This document shows positions 28,867 to 37,764 of a DNA stretch of 64,000 nucleotides, one piece after another. The notes under the pieces are model-generated. The model was given only the letters and a program-made list of their open reading frames with translations, ran no database searches and was not told the origin of the DNA. Positions within the stretch are counted from its first letter, which is position 1. The number at the start of each line of letters is the position of its first letter. The DNA lies in NCBI RefSeq assembly GCF_016862895.1, contig NZ_BONV01000013.1, forward strand, positions 186,001 to 250,000, read 5' to 3'. Both the position numbers and the translations under genes were made by a program. Origin of the DNA: Planotetraspora kaengkrachanensis. Lineage in GTDB: Bacteria; Actinomycetota; Actinomycetes; Streptosporangiales; Streptosporangiaceae.

Positions 28867-30276
28867 GTGCACAAATCGCCCGCGCCTGCCAGCAGCACTC
28901 TGCGTGAACTGCGCGAGAGTGGACACATCCACCGGACGGTCAAGGCCGAGGTCCGCGAGAACCTCCTGGCCAGGCTCCGGGCCGGGGAGCCCCGCTTCCC
29001 CGGGATCGTCGGCTTCGACGAGTCCGTCCTCCCGCACCTGGAGAGGGCCCTGATCGCCGGGCACGATCTGGTGCTCCTCGGCGAGCGCGGCCAGGGCAAG
29101 ACCCGCCTCATCCGCACCATCACCGAGCTGCTCGACGAGTGGTCGCCCGTCGTCGCCGGATGCGAGATCAACGATCATCCGTACGCGCCGGCCTGCGTCC
29201 GCTGCCTGCGGCTCGCCGCCGAGCTGGGCGACGACCTGCCGGTGGCCTGGCGGCACCGCGACGACCGCTACGGCGAGAAGCTGGCCACGCCGGACACCTC
29301 GGTCGGCGACCTCATCGGCGACATCGACCCGATCAAGATCGCCGAAGGGCGTACGCTCGGCGACCCGGAGACCGTCCACTACGGCCTGGTCCCCCGCACC
29401 AACCGCGGCGTCTTCTCCGTCAACGAGCTGCCCGACCTCGCCGAGCGCATCCAGGTCTCGCTGCTGAACGTGCTGGAGGAGCGCGACGTCCAGGTCCGCG
29501 GCTACAACCTCCGCCTCCCGCTGGACATCCTGCTCATCGCCAGCGCCAACCCCGAGGACTACACGAACCGGGGCCGGATCATCACCCCGCTCAAGGACCG
29601 GTTCGGCGCGGAGATCCGCACCCACTACCCCCTGTCCGTCGACGACGAGCTGGTCCTGATCCGCCAGGAGGCGGCCATCGAGGAGCTCGGCGCCGACCTG
29701 CCCGGCCACCTGCTCGAGGTCATCGCTCGATTCACCCGGCTGGTCAGGGAGTCGACCGCCGTCGACGCCCGCTCCGGCGTTTCCGCGCGCTTCTCCATCG
29801 CCGCCGCCGAGACCGCCGCCGCGTCCGCCGTACGGCGGGCCGCCCTGACCGGTGAGGAGCGGCCGGTCACCCGGATCTGCGACCTGCCCGCAGTGGTGCC
29901 CACCCTGCGCGGCAAGGTCGAGTTCGAGGTCAGCGAGGAGGGCCGCGAGGTCGAGGTGCTCGCCCACCTGCTGCGGCGGGCGACGGCCGAGACGTTCCGC
30001 GGCACCCTGGGCGGGACGGACCTCGCCCCCCTGCTCGACAAGTTCTCCGAAGGAGTCCAGATCGAGTCGGGCGAGCTGGTCCCGGCCACCGAGCTGCTGC
30101 GGCGGATCGGCAGGGTCGACGGCCTCGCGAAGATCATGACGCGACTGGGCCTGGGCGAGGGCGACGAGTCCCCCGGTCACGCGGCCGCGGCGCTGGAGTT
30201 CGCCCTCGAGGGGCTCTACCTGATGCGGCGCCTGTCCAAGGACGACGTGGCAGGCGGGTCGGTGTACCGCACATGA
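28867..30276 (+). CDS. MoxR/ChlI-type AAA+ ATPase
   Basis: 469 aa. AAA+ core: FPGIVGFDESVLPHLERAL, Walker A LLGERGQGKTRLIR, a Cys-containing insert (CEINDHPYAPACVRCLRLA), VFSVNELPDLAERIQVSLLN as the Walker B region, and sensor IASANPEDYTNRGRI. It belongs to the magnesium-chelatase-I-like group that works with a VWA protein as a chaperone or metal-insertion machine; M. tuberculosis Rv0958/Rv0959 is a comparable pair. The partner gene starts 51 bp downstream. GTG 28867 has little ribosome-site support. No chelatase H or porphyrin gene is near, so a true chelatase role is unlikely. Confidence 0.92.
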   Translation: MHKSPAPASSTLRELRESGHIHRTVKAEVRENLLARLRAGEPRFPGIVGFDESVLPHLERALIAGHDLVLLGERGQGKTRLIRTITELLDEWSPVVAGCEINDHPYAPACVRCLRLAAELGDDLPVAWRHRDDRYGEKLATPDTSVGDLIGDIDPIKIAEGRTLGDPETVHYGLVPRTNRGVFSVNELPDLAERIQVSLLNVLEERDVQVRGYNLRLPLDILLIASANPEDYTNRGRIITPLKDRFGAEIRTHYPLSVDDELVLIRQEAAIEELGADLPGHLLEVIARFTRLVRESTAVDARSGVSARFSIAAAETAAASAVRRAALTGEERPVTRICDLPAVVPTLRGKVEFEVSEEGREVEVLAHLLRRATAETFRGTLGGTDLAPLLDKFSEGVQIESGELVPATELLRRIGRVDGLAKIMTRLGLGEGDESPGHAAAALEFALEGLYLMRRLSKDDVAGGSVYRT

Positions 30277-30327
30277 GCGACGGCCGGCGCATGTGCGCGC
30301 AGGCTCCGGCCGGGTTAGCGTGATCTC

Positions 30328-32277
30328 GTGGCATACCGGTACGGGGAGTATCACGACGGGCCCGATCCACTGGCTCCGCCGTACGACGTCCGCGGGGCGC
30401 TCGACGAGATGGGCGACGCGATCCTGTCGGGTTCGACGCCGCTCGACGCCCTGCGCGACCTGCTCAAGCGCGGCCTGCCGGGCGCGTCCGACCGGCGGGG
30501 GCTCGACGACCTGCTCCGCCAGGTACGGCAGCGCCGCCGCGAGCTGAGGGAGAACGCGCGGCTCGACGGCACCCTCGAACGGGCCCGCGCGCTGCTCGAC
30601 AAGGCCATCGGCCAGGAGCGCGCCGAGCTGTTCCCCGACCCTTCGGACGACGCGCGGTTCCGGGAGGCCTCCCTCGACGCGCTGCCGTCCGACACCTCGC
30701 GGGCCATCCAGGAGCTCGGCTCGTACGACTGGCGGTCGGCCGCGGCCCGCCAGACGTTCGAGGAGCTCCGCGACCTGCTGCGCCGCGAGGTGCTGGACAG
30801 CCAGTTCCGCGGCATGCGGGACGCGCTGGCCAACCCCGATCCCGCCGCGATGGAGCGGGTCCGGCAGATGATGTCGGATCTCAACGACATGCTGGACCGC
30901 GACGCGCGCGGCGAGCACACCCAGGAAGACTTCGACCGGTTCATGGAGGAGTACCGGGACATGTTCCCGGAGAATCCGCGGAACCTGGAGGAACTGGTCG
31001 ACCTTCTGGCCCGCCGTGCCGCAGCCACTCAGCGGCTGCTCGCCTCGCTGACGCCCACACAGCGCGAGGAGCTCGCCGGGCTCATCGAGCAGACCCTGGA
31101 ACAGGCGGGCCTGTCGGAGCAGATGCGCCGGCTGGGCAACGCCCTGTACTCCCGCCGTCCCGACCTCGCCTGGAACTCGCCCGAGCGGGTCTCAGGGGAC
31201 GAGCCCATGGGGATGGGCGACGCCGTGACCGCGCTCCAGGACCTCGCCGACCTGAGCGACCTGGAGACGGCGCTGCGCCAGGACTATCCGGGCGCGCGGC
31301 TCGACGACATCGACGAGGACGCGATCAGGCGTGCCCTCGGCCGCTCCGCCGTCGACGACCTCGAAGCCCTCCGCCAGGTCGAGCGCGAACTGGAGGAGCA
31401 GGGCTACCTGCGACGCCATCGCGGCAAGCTGGAGCTCACCCCCAAGGCCGTCCGCCGTCTCGGTGAGACCGCACTGCGGCGCGTCTTCTCCTCGCTCGAG
31501 TCCGGCCGGCGGGGCGACCACGACCAGCAGGACGCCGGCAAGGCGGGCGAGCTCACCGGCTCGAGCCGCCCCTGGCGCTTCGGGGACGAGCAGCCCATCG
31601 ACGTCGTGCGCACCGTCGTCAACGGCGTGCGCCGCACCCCGTCTCCGTCCGGCAGGGTCTCGCTCACCGTCGACGACTTCGAGGTCTCGGAGACCGAACG
31701 GCGCAGCGCCGCCGCCGTGTGCCTGCTGGTCGACCTGTCGTACTCCATGGCCCTGCGCGGCACGTGGGCGGTGGCCAAGCAGACGGCGCTGGCCCTCCAG
31801 GCCCTGGTGACCTCGAAGTTCCCCCAGGACGCCGTCCAGATCATCGGGTTCTCGAATTACGCGCGCGTGCTGCAGCCCGACGAACTGGCCGGGCTGGAAT
31901 GGGACATGGTCCAGGGCACCAACCTGCACCACGCGCTGCTCATCGCCGGCCGCCATCTCGACCGGCACCCGGACTTCGAGCCCGTGGTCCTGGTGGTCAC
32001 GGACGGCGAGCCGACCGCTCATCTGATGCGCAGCGGCGTTCCGCGTTTCGAGTGGCCGCCCTCGGCGGAGACACTGGAGCTGACCCTCGCCGAGGTCGAC
32101 AAGATGACCCGTCGGCGGGCGACCCTCAACGTGTTCATGCTCGCCGCCGACGAGCGGCTGAAGGACTTCGTCAACGAGGTCGCCCGGCGCAACGGCGGGC
32201 GGGTGTTCTCTCCCAGCGCCGACCGGCTCGGCGAATACGTGGTGAGCGACTTCCTCAAGGTCAGGCGGTCACGCTGA
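30328..32277 (+). CDS. VWA-domain protein (CoxE-like), partner of the AAA+ ATPase
   Basis: 649 aa. A long charged helical region (residues 30-420; RQRRRELRENARLDGTLERAR, a Met-rich QMMSDLNDMLDRDA, then a segment like a small winged helix, RQVERELEEQGYLRRH) precedes a C-terminal von Willebrand A domain with MIDAS DLSYSMAL (DxSxS), the Thr position in MVQGTNLHHAL and VVTDGEPTAH. Such proteins bind Mg2+ and the MoxR-type ATPase hexamer. GTG 30328 is used. Same strand and close to the ATPase, so an operon. Confidence 0.93.
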   Translation: MAYRYGEYHDGPDPLAPPYDVRGALDEMGDAILSGSTPLDALRDLLKRGLPGASDRRGLDDLLRQVRQRRRELRENARLDGTLERARALLDKAIGQERAELFPDPSDDARFREASLDALPSDTSRAIQELGSYDWRSAAARQTFEELRDLLRREVLDSQFRGMRDALANPDPAAMERVRQMMSDLNDMLDRDARGEHTQEDFDRFMEEYRDMFPENPRNLEELVDLLARRAAATQRLLASLTPTQREELAGLIEQTLEQAGLSEQMRRLGNALYSRRPDLAWNSPERVSGDEPMGMGDAVTALQDLADLSDLETALRQDYPGARLDDIDEDAIRRALGRSAVDDLEALRQVERELEEQGYLRRHRGKLELTPKAVRRLGETALRRVFSSLESGRRGDHDQQDAGKAGELTGSSRPWRFGDEQPIDVVRTVVNGVRRTPSPSGRVSLTVDDFEVSETERRSAAAVCLLVDLSYSMALRGTWAVAKQTALALQALVTSKFPQDAVQIIGFSNYARVLQPDELAGLEWDMVQGTNLHHALLIAGRHLDRHPDFEPVVLVVTDGEPTAHLMRSGVPRFEWPPSAETLELTLAEVDKMTRRRATLNVFMLAADERLKDFVNEVARRNGGRVFSPSADRLGEYVVSDFLKVRRSR

Positions 32278-32379
32278 CCCGATAATCGATTGCCTATCAG
32301 GCTGCGATCGCCGGACGATAGTCAGGACTTCCCCCATATCGGTACTGACCGTTCCACGTCTCGTGGAGGGAGTGCCCAG

Positions 32380-32472
32380 ATGTTCGCCGCCATAGGCCTG
32401 GTCGTCCTGATGGTCGTCACAGGCGTGATGTACGAGATGTGCGTCCACGGTCGCCCCCGTAGCCGCAAGTGA
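32380..32472 (+). CDS. 30-aa single-helix membrane peptide
   Basis: ATG 32380 is preceded by GGAGGGAG. The peptide is nearly all one hydrophobic helix (FAAIGLVVLMVVTGVMYEM) with a basic end (HGRPRSRK), a typical small membrane protein shape. Its preceding 100 bp could hold a promoter. It converges on the DUF6292-like gene with 10 bp between. Plausible but unproven. Confidence 0.45.
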   Translation: MFAAIGLVVLMVVTGVMYEMCVHGRPRSRK

Positions 32473-32482
32473 ACGCCGTCCC

Positions 32483-32887
32483 TCAGCGGAGCACCGGCGC
32501 GTAGCCCGCCAGCGCCGCGTCGAACCCGTCATGCACATCGGTGTACGACCGGTACACGGGTCGCGTCGCGCCGCCGTACGCCGGGTCGTCGAGCAGGGCC
32601 ACGACCCGGGCGGGCTCGGGCAGCACCCCGCCGCCGAGATGACGGACTCCGCCGAGGACGGTGCGGACACCCTGGCGGCCGGAGCCGAACCCGCCGTGAC
32701 GCCACCCGCTCTCCTCGTCCCAGACGAGCGCGGTGCCGTCCGTCAGCCTGATCGTGGCGTCGCGCGGGTCGAACGGGTCGTCCCACCACGAGGCGACGCG
32801 GTCTCCGAGAACGTCGGCGACCTGCCGGACGTAGGGAAGGGGAAGCCGCAGCCACGCTTCGCTGTACGGCTCGGGCCGAAGGGTCAT
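32483..32887 (-). CDS. DUF6292-like protein
   Basis: 134 aa, soluble. The pattern LPLPYVRQVADVLGDRV, DPFDPRDATIRLTDGTALVWDEESGWRHG matches what I know as DUF6292, an actinobacterial family of unknown function often near signalling or conservon-type genes. ATG 32887 has GGGAG upstream; ATG 32908 is alternative. No partner genes are obvious. Confidence 0.78.
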   Translation of the reverse strand: MTLRPEPYSEAWLRLPLPYVRQVADVLGDRVASWWDDPFDPRDATIRLTDGTALVWDEESGWRHGGFGSGRQGVRTVLGGVRHLGGGVLPEPARVVALLDDPAYGGATRPVYRSYTDVHDGFDAALAGYAPVLR

Positions 32888-32999
32888 GACAGGCTCCCGA
32901 TCTGCCACATGGGACTGTGCTAGGACCTCGTCGTCCTAGGACTCCTTTATCCGCTCTTGACCCAGGTGAAACGTTTACGTCGAAATGACGAGAAGACGA

Positions 33000-33578
33000 C
33001 TAGTCTGTGGCGACTGCCACCCGGCGCTGGAACAGCATGGCCGACGGGTATCCCTCGAGATCGGGACGCGTCGGAGCCCAGCCCGCGTGCTCGAACCGCC
33101 GCTGCTGGTAGTACGCGTGGAGTTTGTCGTTCGTCGTCCAGGCGTCCAGGCGGATCCAGACGAGCCCCATGTCGCTCGCGCGCCTTTCTGCCCAGTTCAG
33201 CAGTTCCGCGCCGAGGTCCCGCCCCGAATGCGACCGGTGCACCATCATCCGCGAGACGTAGAGGGCGCGGTCGTGGCCGTCGTCCACGTCCGACCACAGA
33301 CTGCCGCGATCCTCGGTGTGCAGGGTCATGGTGCCCACCGGTTCGCCGGCGTCGCACACCATCCAGGTCGCGCCCGCCTCGATGGCCTCCCCGATCCGCC
33401 TGGCCTGCTCCCCCTCGTCAGGCCAGGCCTCCTGCCACTGATCCAGGCCCTTGTCCTTCAACCACTCGGACAGGTGCGCGCGCAGTCCGAGGATCACGTC
33501 GAGGTCTTCCCTCACGGCCGATCGCATCTGCAGGTCGCCGAGAGTATGGAAATCGATCGCGGGAACGCGAAAAGACAC
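33000..33578 (-). CDS. GNAT-family N-acetyltransferase
   Basis: 192 aa. GNAT core: MRSAVREDLDVILGLRAHLSEWL, TWMVCDAGEPVGTMTLH, LYVSRMMVHRSHSGRDLGAELLNWAE (acetyl-CoA loop), and the C-terminal WIRLDAWTTNDKLHAYYQQRRFEHAG. GTG 33578 has CCGGAGTC at a good distance and lies 25 bp after the GntR stop, so the two form an operon; longer in-frame starts would lie inside the gntR gene. Substrate unknown. Confidence 0.92.
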   Translation of the reverse strand: MSFRVPAIDFHTLGDLQMRSAVREDLDVILGLRAHLSEWLKDKGLDQWQEAWPDEGEQARRIGEAIEAGATWMVCDAGEPVGTMTLHTEDRGSLWSDVDDGHDRALYVSRMMVHRSHSGRDLGAELLNWAERRASDMGLVWIRLDAWTTNDKLHAYYQQRRFEHAGWAPTRPDLEGYPSAMLFQRRVAVATD

Positions 33579-33603
33579 GAATGACTCCGGATTGCGGAAC
33601 GGA

Positions 33604-34365
33604 TCAGGCCTCGCCGCCGCGCGCGGAAACATCGCCCATCTCGTAGGCGAGCCGCGTGCTGTCACCGGTATACACGGTGATCGTTAAACGGATGGGCCGT
33701 TCCGAGGAATAGGCCGTCCGGAAAATCTCCAGAACGGGAACGCCGGGGCCGACCCCCAGCGTGGCCGCCTCTCGCTGACCCGGCATCCGGGTGACGATCT
33801 CGTCGCGGTATCCGACCTGGACGTATCCGTGCCCGGCGAGCTCGCGAACCGTGCCGTGCGGGATGTCCTCCGGGTCGATCAGGGGGGTGCCCTCGGCGAT
33901 CTCCATGGGGTAGTGCGACTCCTGGATCGACCACGGCCGCCCGTCCAGGAGCCGCTCCATGCTCCGGACCACGACCCGCGAGCCCTCGTCGACCTCGAGC
34001 CTGGCGGCCACCTCCGACGACGCCGTACGCACCTCCACACGGAAGTTGCGCTGCTCAGGGGCCCGGCTCTCCGCCTCCGCCGATGAGACGAACTCGTCCC
34101 GCTCGCTCCTGTCGGGCACGCCGGGCGCCGGCGCCGGCACCGTGAAGGTCACCCACTCCCGCACGTACGTGCCCCGTCCCTGACGCGGCTCGACGAGTCC
34201 TTCGTTGGCCAGCGCCGCGAGAGCGAGGCGCACCGTGTTGCGTGAGACGCCGAACCTGTCCTCGAGCTCCGGCTCGGACGGAAGCTGGTCACCGGGCGCC
34301 AGCGTGCCCTTGGCGATCTCGTTCCGGAGTTCCGCCGCGACCGTGCGGTACAGGGGTTCAGGCAC
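33604..34365 (-). CDS. GntR/HutC-family regulator
   Basis: 253 aa. N-terminal GntR winged helix: YRTVAAELRNEIAKGTLAPGDQLPSE, DRFGVSRNTVRLALAALANEGLVEPRQGRGTYV. The UTRA-type effector domain follows (VVVRSMERLLDGRPWSIQESHYP, GVPVLEIFRTAYSS, TVYTGDSTRLAYEM), which in HutC members binds sugars or amino-acid derivatives. It contains a TTA codon (33685-33687). Co-transcribed with the GNAT gene and divergent from a small membrane protein gene. Confidence 0.94.
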   Translation of the reverse strand: MPEPLYRTVAAELRNEIAKGTLAPGDQLPSEPELEDRFGVSRNTVRLALAALANEGLVEPRQGRGTYVREWVTFTVPAPAPGVPDRSERDEFVSSAEAESRAPEQRNFRVEVRTASSEVAARLEVDEGSRVVVRSMERLLDGRPWSIQESHYPMEIAEGTPLIDPEDIPHGTVRELAGHGYVQVGYRDEIVTRMPGQREAATLGVGPGVPVLEIFRTAYSSERPIRLTITVYTGDSTRLAYEMGDVSARGGEA

Positions 34366-34424
34366 GTCGGATCACTTCCCTCCCCATTGAGGGCTATCTC
34401 ATTAGTTATGCCATTGATTACCCA

Positions 34425-34433
34425 GGTTAGACC
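34425..34433. promoter_or_regulatory. Possible GntR operator
   Basis: GGTTAGACC fits the GT-TA-AC core of GntR-family sites and lies in the divergent region between gntR and the 84-aa membrane protein gene. It is the only such core that I see there. Confidence 0.3.
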
Positions 34434-34533
34434 CAGACCACTCGTTGGTATGACTCTTATGAGCAGCAAGAACGAAAACGTTACCAGCCATAACCGCCCC
34501 GCCTCATCGAAACGGACCGAGAAAGGAGCCGCG

Positions 34534-34788
34534 ATGTTGGAAGCAGTCGTCATGGTGGTGGTGGCCCTCGCGGCAGTGGTCACCGGGGTGTTCGTGGTCC
34601 TCGTGATCGGCATCCGCAGGGAGGACTCCCTCGGGTCGATCACGGACCGACCTCCCGGTCCCATGGCGAAGGGCACCCGATGGATCCTCGGCCTGTCCGT
34701 GGACCACTCCGCCTGCCGGTACGTGAACGACCCGCAACACGCGTGCCCGACCTGCCGGCGCGCGTACAGCTATCCGCGGGTTCACTGA
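34534..34788 (+). CDS. Small membrane protein, 84 aa, with C-terminal Cys motif
   Basis: ATG 34534 follows GAAAGGAGCC; an in-frame ATG at 34459 has no ribosome site. One long helix (MLEAVVMVVVALAAVVTGVFVVLVIGI) is followed by a cytoplasmic part with RPPGPMAKGTRWILGLSV and a tail CRYVNDPQHACPTC that could bind a metal or form disulphides. No family recognised. Confidence 0.65.
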   Translation: MLEAVVMVVVALAAVVTGVFVVLVIGIRREDSLGSITDRPPGPMAKGTRWILGLSVDHSACRYVNDPQHACPTCRRAYSYPRVH

Positions 34789-34898
34789 CCACGCGGGTTC
34801 ACCGACCACGCAAGCGACGCGACGATCGACTCCGAACACGGCGCTCTCGTGCCGAACCGTCCTCCCCATCCGATCATCCAGGCGATAACCTCGACGGC

Positions 34899-35330
34899 AT
34901 GTCGTTCCCCGACAAGCTGCTCCTGTGGCTGCACATAGGCTTCGCCGTCTTCGCCATCGGCCCGCTGACGGCGGTGACGAGCGTGACGCCCCGCTACATC
35001 AGGGCTCGCGACGTCAACGTCCTGAAGTACCTGAACCGGTCCACCCGGCTCTTCGGGCTCCTGACGCTCGGCGTGTTCGTCTTCGGACTCGCGCTGGGCC
35101 GCAGCGCCCTGGCCAAGCCGTACCTGTCGGTCTCGATGACGTTGTTCATCGTCGCCGCGGTGCTGCTGGTGATCATCGACCGCGACCAGCGGTCGGCCAT
35201 GCAGGCGCTGTCCACGGAGAGCACGGCGGACGACGCCAAGGTGCAGACCGGAAGGATCGCCGCCCTCTCCGGCCTCACCGCCCTGATCTGGCTCGTGATC
35301 CTCTTCCTGATGGTCTTCTTCAACCCCTGA
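34899..35330 (+). CDS. Four-helix membrane protein, DUF2269-like
   Basis: 143 aa with four hydrophobic helices (LLLWLHIGFAVFAIGPL, LFGLLTLGVFVFGLALG, LSVSMTLFIVAAVLLVII, LSGLTALIWLVILFLMVFF). The His in the first helix and overall shape fit DUF2269/YkvI-like membrane proteins of unknown function. ATG 34899 is the only good start, with a weak ribosome site. The next gene is an exporter. Confidence 0.75.
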   Translation: MSFPDKLLLWLHIGFAVFAIGPLTAVTSVTPRYIRARDVNVLKYLNRSTRLFGLLTLGVFVFGLALGRSALAKPYLSVSMTLFIVAAVLLVIIDRDQRSAMQALSTESTADDAKVQTGRIAALSGLTALIWLVILFLMVFFNP

Positions 35331-35369
35331 CGGACGTCCGCTCACGTGCACGGCAGAAAGGCGGCGACC

Positions 35370-36575
35370 GTGGCCTCGGACCGCGCGCCGGCGACCCGGA
35401 AACGGGCGCTCTGGGCGCTGGTGGCCCTGGGAGTCGCCACCTTCACCTACATCACCGTCGAACTCCTCCCGATCGGCCTGCTCACGGTGATGGCGGCCGA
35501 CCTCCACCGGACCCCGTCGGAGATGGGCCTGATCGTCACGGGCTACGCCGCCGTCGTCGTGCTGGCCTCGATCCCGCTGACGCGGCTCGCGTTGTGGGTG
35601 CCGCGGCGGACGCTCCTCGCGGTGACCCTCGGCACGCTCACCGTCGGCACGCTCCTCACCGCCGTCGCGCCGAGCTATCCGGTCCTGCTGGCGGCCCGGC
35701 TGCTGACCGCCCTCACGCAGGCGCTCTTCTGGTCGGTCGTCGCCACGACCGCGATCGCCCTGTTCCCCCCGCGAGAGCAGGGACGGGTGGTCGCCCGCCT
35801 CGCGATCGGCAACTCCATCGCCCCCGTCCTCGGCGTCCCCGCCGGGACCTGGCTCGGCCAGCAGGCGGGCTGGCGGGTCTCGTTCGTCGTCACGGCGGTC
35901 CTGGCCCTCGCCACCTGCGCCGCGCTGATCGCGCTGCTGCCCGCCGTCACCGCCGCGAACGCCGAGCCGGCCCGCGGCACGGCTCCGGACGCCCGCAGGT
36001 ACGCGCTCCTCGTCACCGCCACGGTGATCGGCGTCACCGGATTCCTGACGGCGTACACCTACATCACGCCGTTCCTCGAGGAGGTCAGCGGATTCGCCCC
36101 GCAGGCGCTGGGCTCGCTGCTGTTCGCCTCCGGCGTGGCGGGGGTCGTCGGCACGGTCGTGGTCGGGAGACATCTCGATCGGCGCCCGCGCACCGCGCTG
36201 ATCGTGCCGCTCATAGTGATCACCGGCGCCCTGCTCGGCCTGTACGCCCTGGGCACCGCCGGGCCTCCCGCCGCCGTGGCCCTGTGCCTGACCGGTCTGT
36301 CGTTCGCCGCGCTGGCGACGGCCATCCAGAACCGCACGCTTCAGGTGGCCCCTGGCAGCACCGACCTCGCCTCGGCGGGCATCAGCTCGGCCTTCAACGT
36401 CGGCATCGCCTCAGGCTCGCTGCTCGGGGGCGTGCTGATCGACGGACTGGGAACGCGCAGCGTGGCGCTCACCGGCGGCATCCTGACGTCCGTGGCGCTC
36501 GCGGCGCTGATCAGCGAGAGGTGGCTGGCCCGGCCCGCGAGGCCCGCCGACGCCGAGACGGCGGTGGCGTGCTGA
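35370..36575 (+). CDS. MFS exporter, DHA1 (AraJ/sugar-efflux-like)
   Basis: 401 aa, 12 membrane helices. TFTYITVELLPIGLLTVMAADL is the DHA1 TM1 pattern. LTRLALWVPRRTLLAVT is the loop-2/3 region, and NSIAPVLGVPAGTWLGQQAGWR the TM5 antiporter motif. Drug or sugar efflux is likely; substrate unknown. GTG 35370 (AGAAAGG upstream) is preferred over GTG 35346. It converges on metB with 24 bp between the stop codons. Confidence 0.92.
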   Translation: MASDRAPATRKRALWALVALGVATFTYITVELLPIGLLTVMAADLHRTPSEMGLIVTGYAAVVVLASIPLTRLALWVPRRTLLAVTLGTLTVGTLLTAVAPSYPVLLAARLLTALTQALFWSVVATTAIALFPPREQGRVVARLAIGNSIAPVLGVPAGTWLGQQAGWRVSFVVTAVLALATCAALIALLPAVTAANAEPARGTAPDARRYALLVTATVIGVTGFLTAYTYITPFLEEVSGFAPQALGSLLFASGVAGVVGTVVVGRHLDRRPRTALIVPLIVITGALLGLYALGTAGPPAAVALCLTGLSFAALATAIQNRTLQVAPGSTDLASAGISSAFNVGIASGSLLGGVLIDGLGTRSVALTGGILTSVALAALISERWLARPARPADAETAVAC

Positions 36576-36599
36576 CCGCGGACCGGACCGCCGCACTCG

Positions 36600-37739
36600 T
36601 CAGGAAAGCGCCTCCGTCAGGTCGGCGAGCAGGTCGTCGACCGTCTCGATGCCGACCGACAGGCGGATCAGATCGCTGGGAACCTCGAGCGGCGACCCGG
36701 CCGCCGAGGCGTGCGTCATCCGGCCGGGGTGCTCGATCAGCGACTCGACGCCGCCGAGCGACTCGCCGAGGGTGAACAGCCGGGTGCGGCCGCAGATCGC
36801 GACGGCCTCCTCCTCGCCGCCGGCCACGCGGAAGGAGACCATCCCGCCGAAGCGCCGCATCTGCTTGGCCGCGATCTCGTGCCCCGGGTGACCGGGAAGC
36901 CCGGGGTAGAGCACCTCGGTGACCCTGCGGTGCGAAAGCAGCAGGTCGACGACGCGCTCGGCGTTGTCGCAGTGCCGGTCCATCCGCACGCCGAGCGTCT
37001 TGAGGCCCCGCAGGGTCAGCCACGCGTCGAACGGCCCGGCCACCCCTCCGATCGCGTTCTGGTGGAAGGCGAGCCGCTCCCCGACCTCCGCCGAACGGGC
37101 GACGAGGGCCCCGCCGACGACGTCCGAGTGGCCCCCGACGTACTTGGTGGTCGAGTGGACCACCACGTCGGCGCCCAGCGCCAGCGGCTGCTGCAGGTAC
37201 GGCGAGGCGAAGGTGTTGTCCACCAACAGCACCGCGCCCGCCTCGTGGGCGATCTGCGCCAGCGCCGCGATGTCGGCGATGCCGAGCAGGGGGTTGGTGG
37301 GCGTCTCCACCCAGATCGCCTTGGTGTGCGGCCGCACGGCGGCGCGGACGGCGTCCAGGTCGCCCAGCGGCACCGGGTCGAAGCTCAGCCCCCACCGCGA
37401 AAGGACCTTGGCGAAGAGCCGGTAGGTGCCGCCGTACGCGTCGTCGGGGATCAGCACGTGATCACCGGGCTCGCAGATCGTGCGGATCAGCGTGTCCTCG
37501 GCGGCCAGGCCGGAGGCGAACGCCAGACCCCGCGCGCCTCCCTCGACGGCGGCCAGGGCCTCCTCAAGGGCGGTCCTGGTCGGGTTCGCGGACCGGCTGT
37601 ACTCGTAGCCGGCCCGCAGCCCGCCGACGCCGTCCTGCTTGTACGTCGACACGGCGTAGATCGGCGGCACGACCGCACCCGTATGCGGATCAGCCTCCTG
37701 GCCTGCGTGGACGGCGAGAGTCTCGAAGCCTTCGTTCAT
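36600..37739 (-). CDS. metB: Cystathionine gamma-synthase/gamma-lyase
   Basis: 379 aa, a Cys/Met-metabolism PLP enzyme. Motifs: FETLAVHAGQEADPHTGAVVPPIY, YEYSRSANPTRTALE, WVETPTNPLLGIADI, VDNTFASPYLQQPL and PLP lysine in HSTTKYVGGHSDVVGG. It makes cystathionine from acylhomoserine and cysteine, or splits it; in actinobacteria beside cbs it often works as the gamma-lyase of reverse transsulfuration. ATG 37739 lies 25 bp after cbs with no clear ribosome site, so coupling to cbs is likely. Matches Rv1079 next to Rv1077. Confidence 0.95.
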   Translation of the reverse strand: MNEGFETLAVHAGQEADPHTGAVVPPIYAVSTYKQDGVGGLRAGYEYSRSANPTRTALEEALAAVEGGARGLAFASGLAAEDTLIRTICEPGDHVLIPDDAYGGTYRLFAKVLSRWGLSFDPVPLGDLDAVRAAVRPHTKAIWVETPTNPLLGIADIAALAQIAHEAGAVLLVDNTFASPYLQQPLALGADVVVHSTTKYVGGHSDVVGGALVARSAEVGERLAFHQNAIGGVAGPFDAWLTLRGLKTLGVRMDRHCDNAERVVDLLLSHRRVTEVLYPGLPGHPGHEIAAKQMRRFGGMVSFRVAGGEEEAVAICGRTRLFTLGESLGGVESLIEHPGRMTHASAAGSPLEVPSDLIRLSVGIETVDDLLADLTEALS

Positions 37740-37764
37740 GCCGTCGAGCGTAGTCGCTGCCCGG

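Noticed and set aside
28867-32277. Magnesium chelatase for chlorophyll or cobalamin
   Set aside because: The AAA and VWA pair lacks the large BchH/CobN subunit and any tetrapyrrole genes; the MoxR/CoxE-like assignment fits better.
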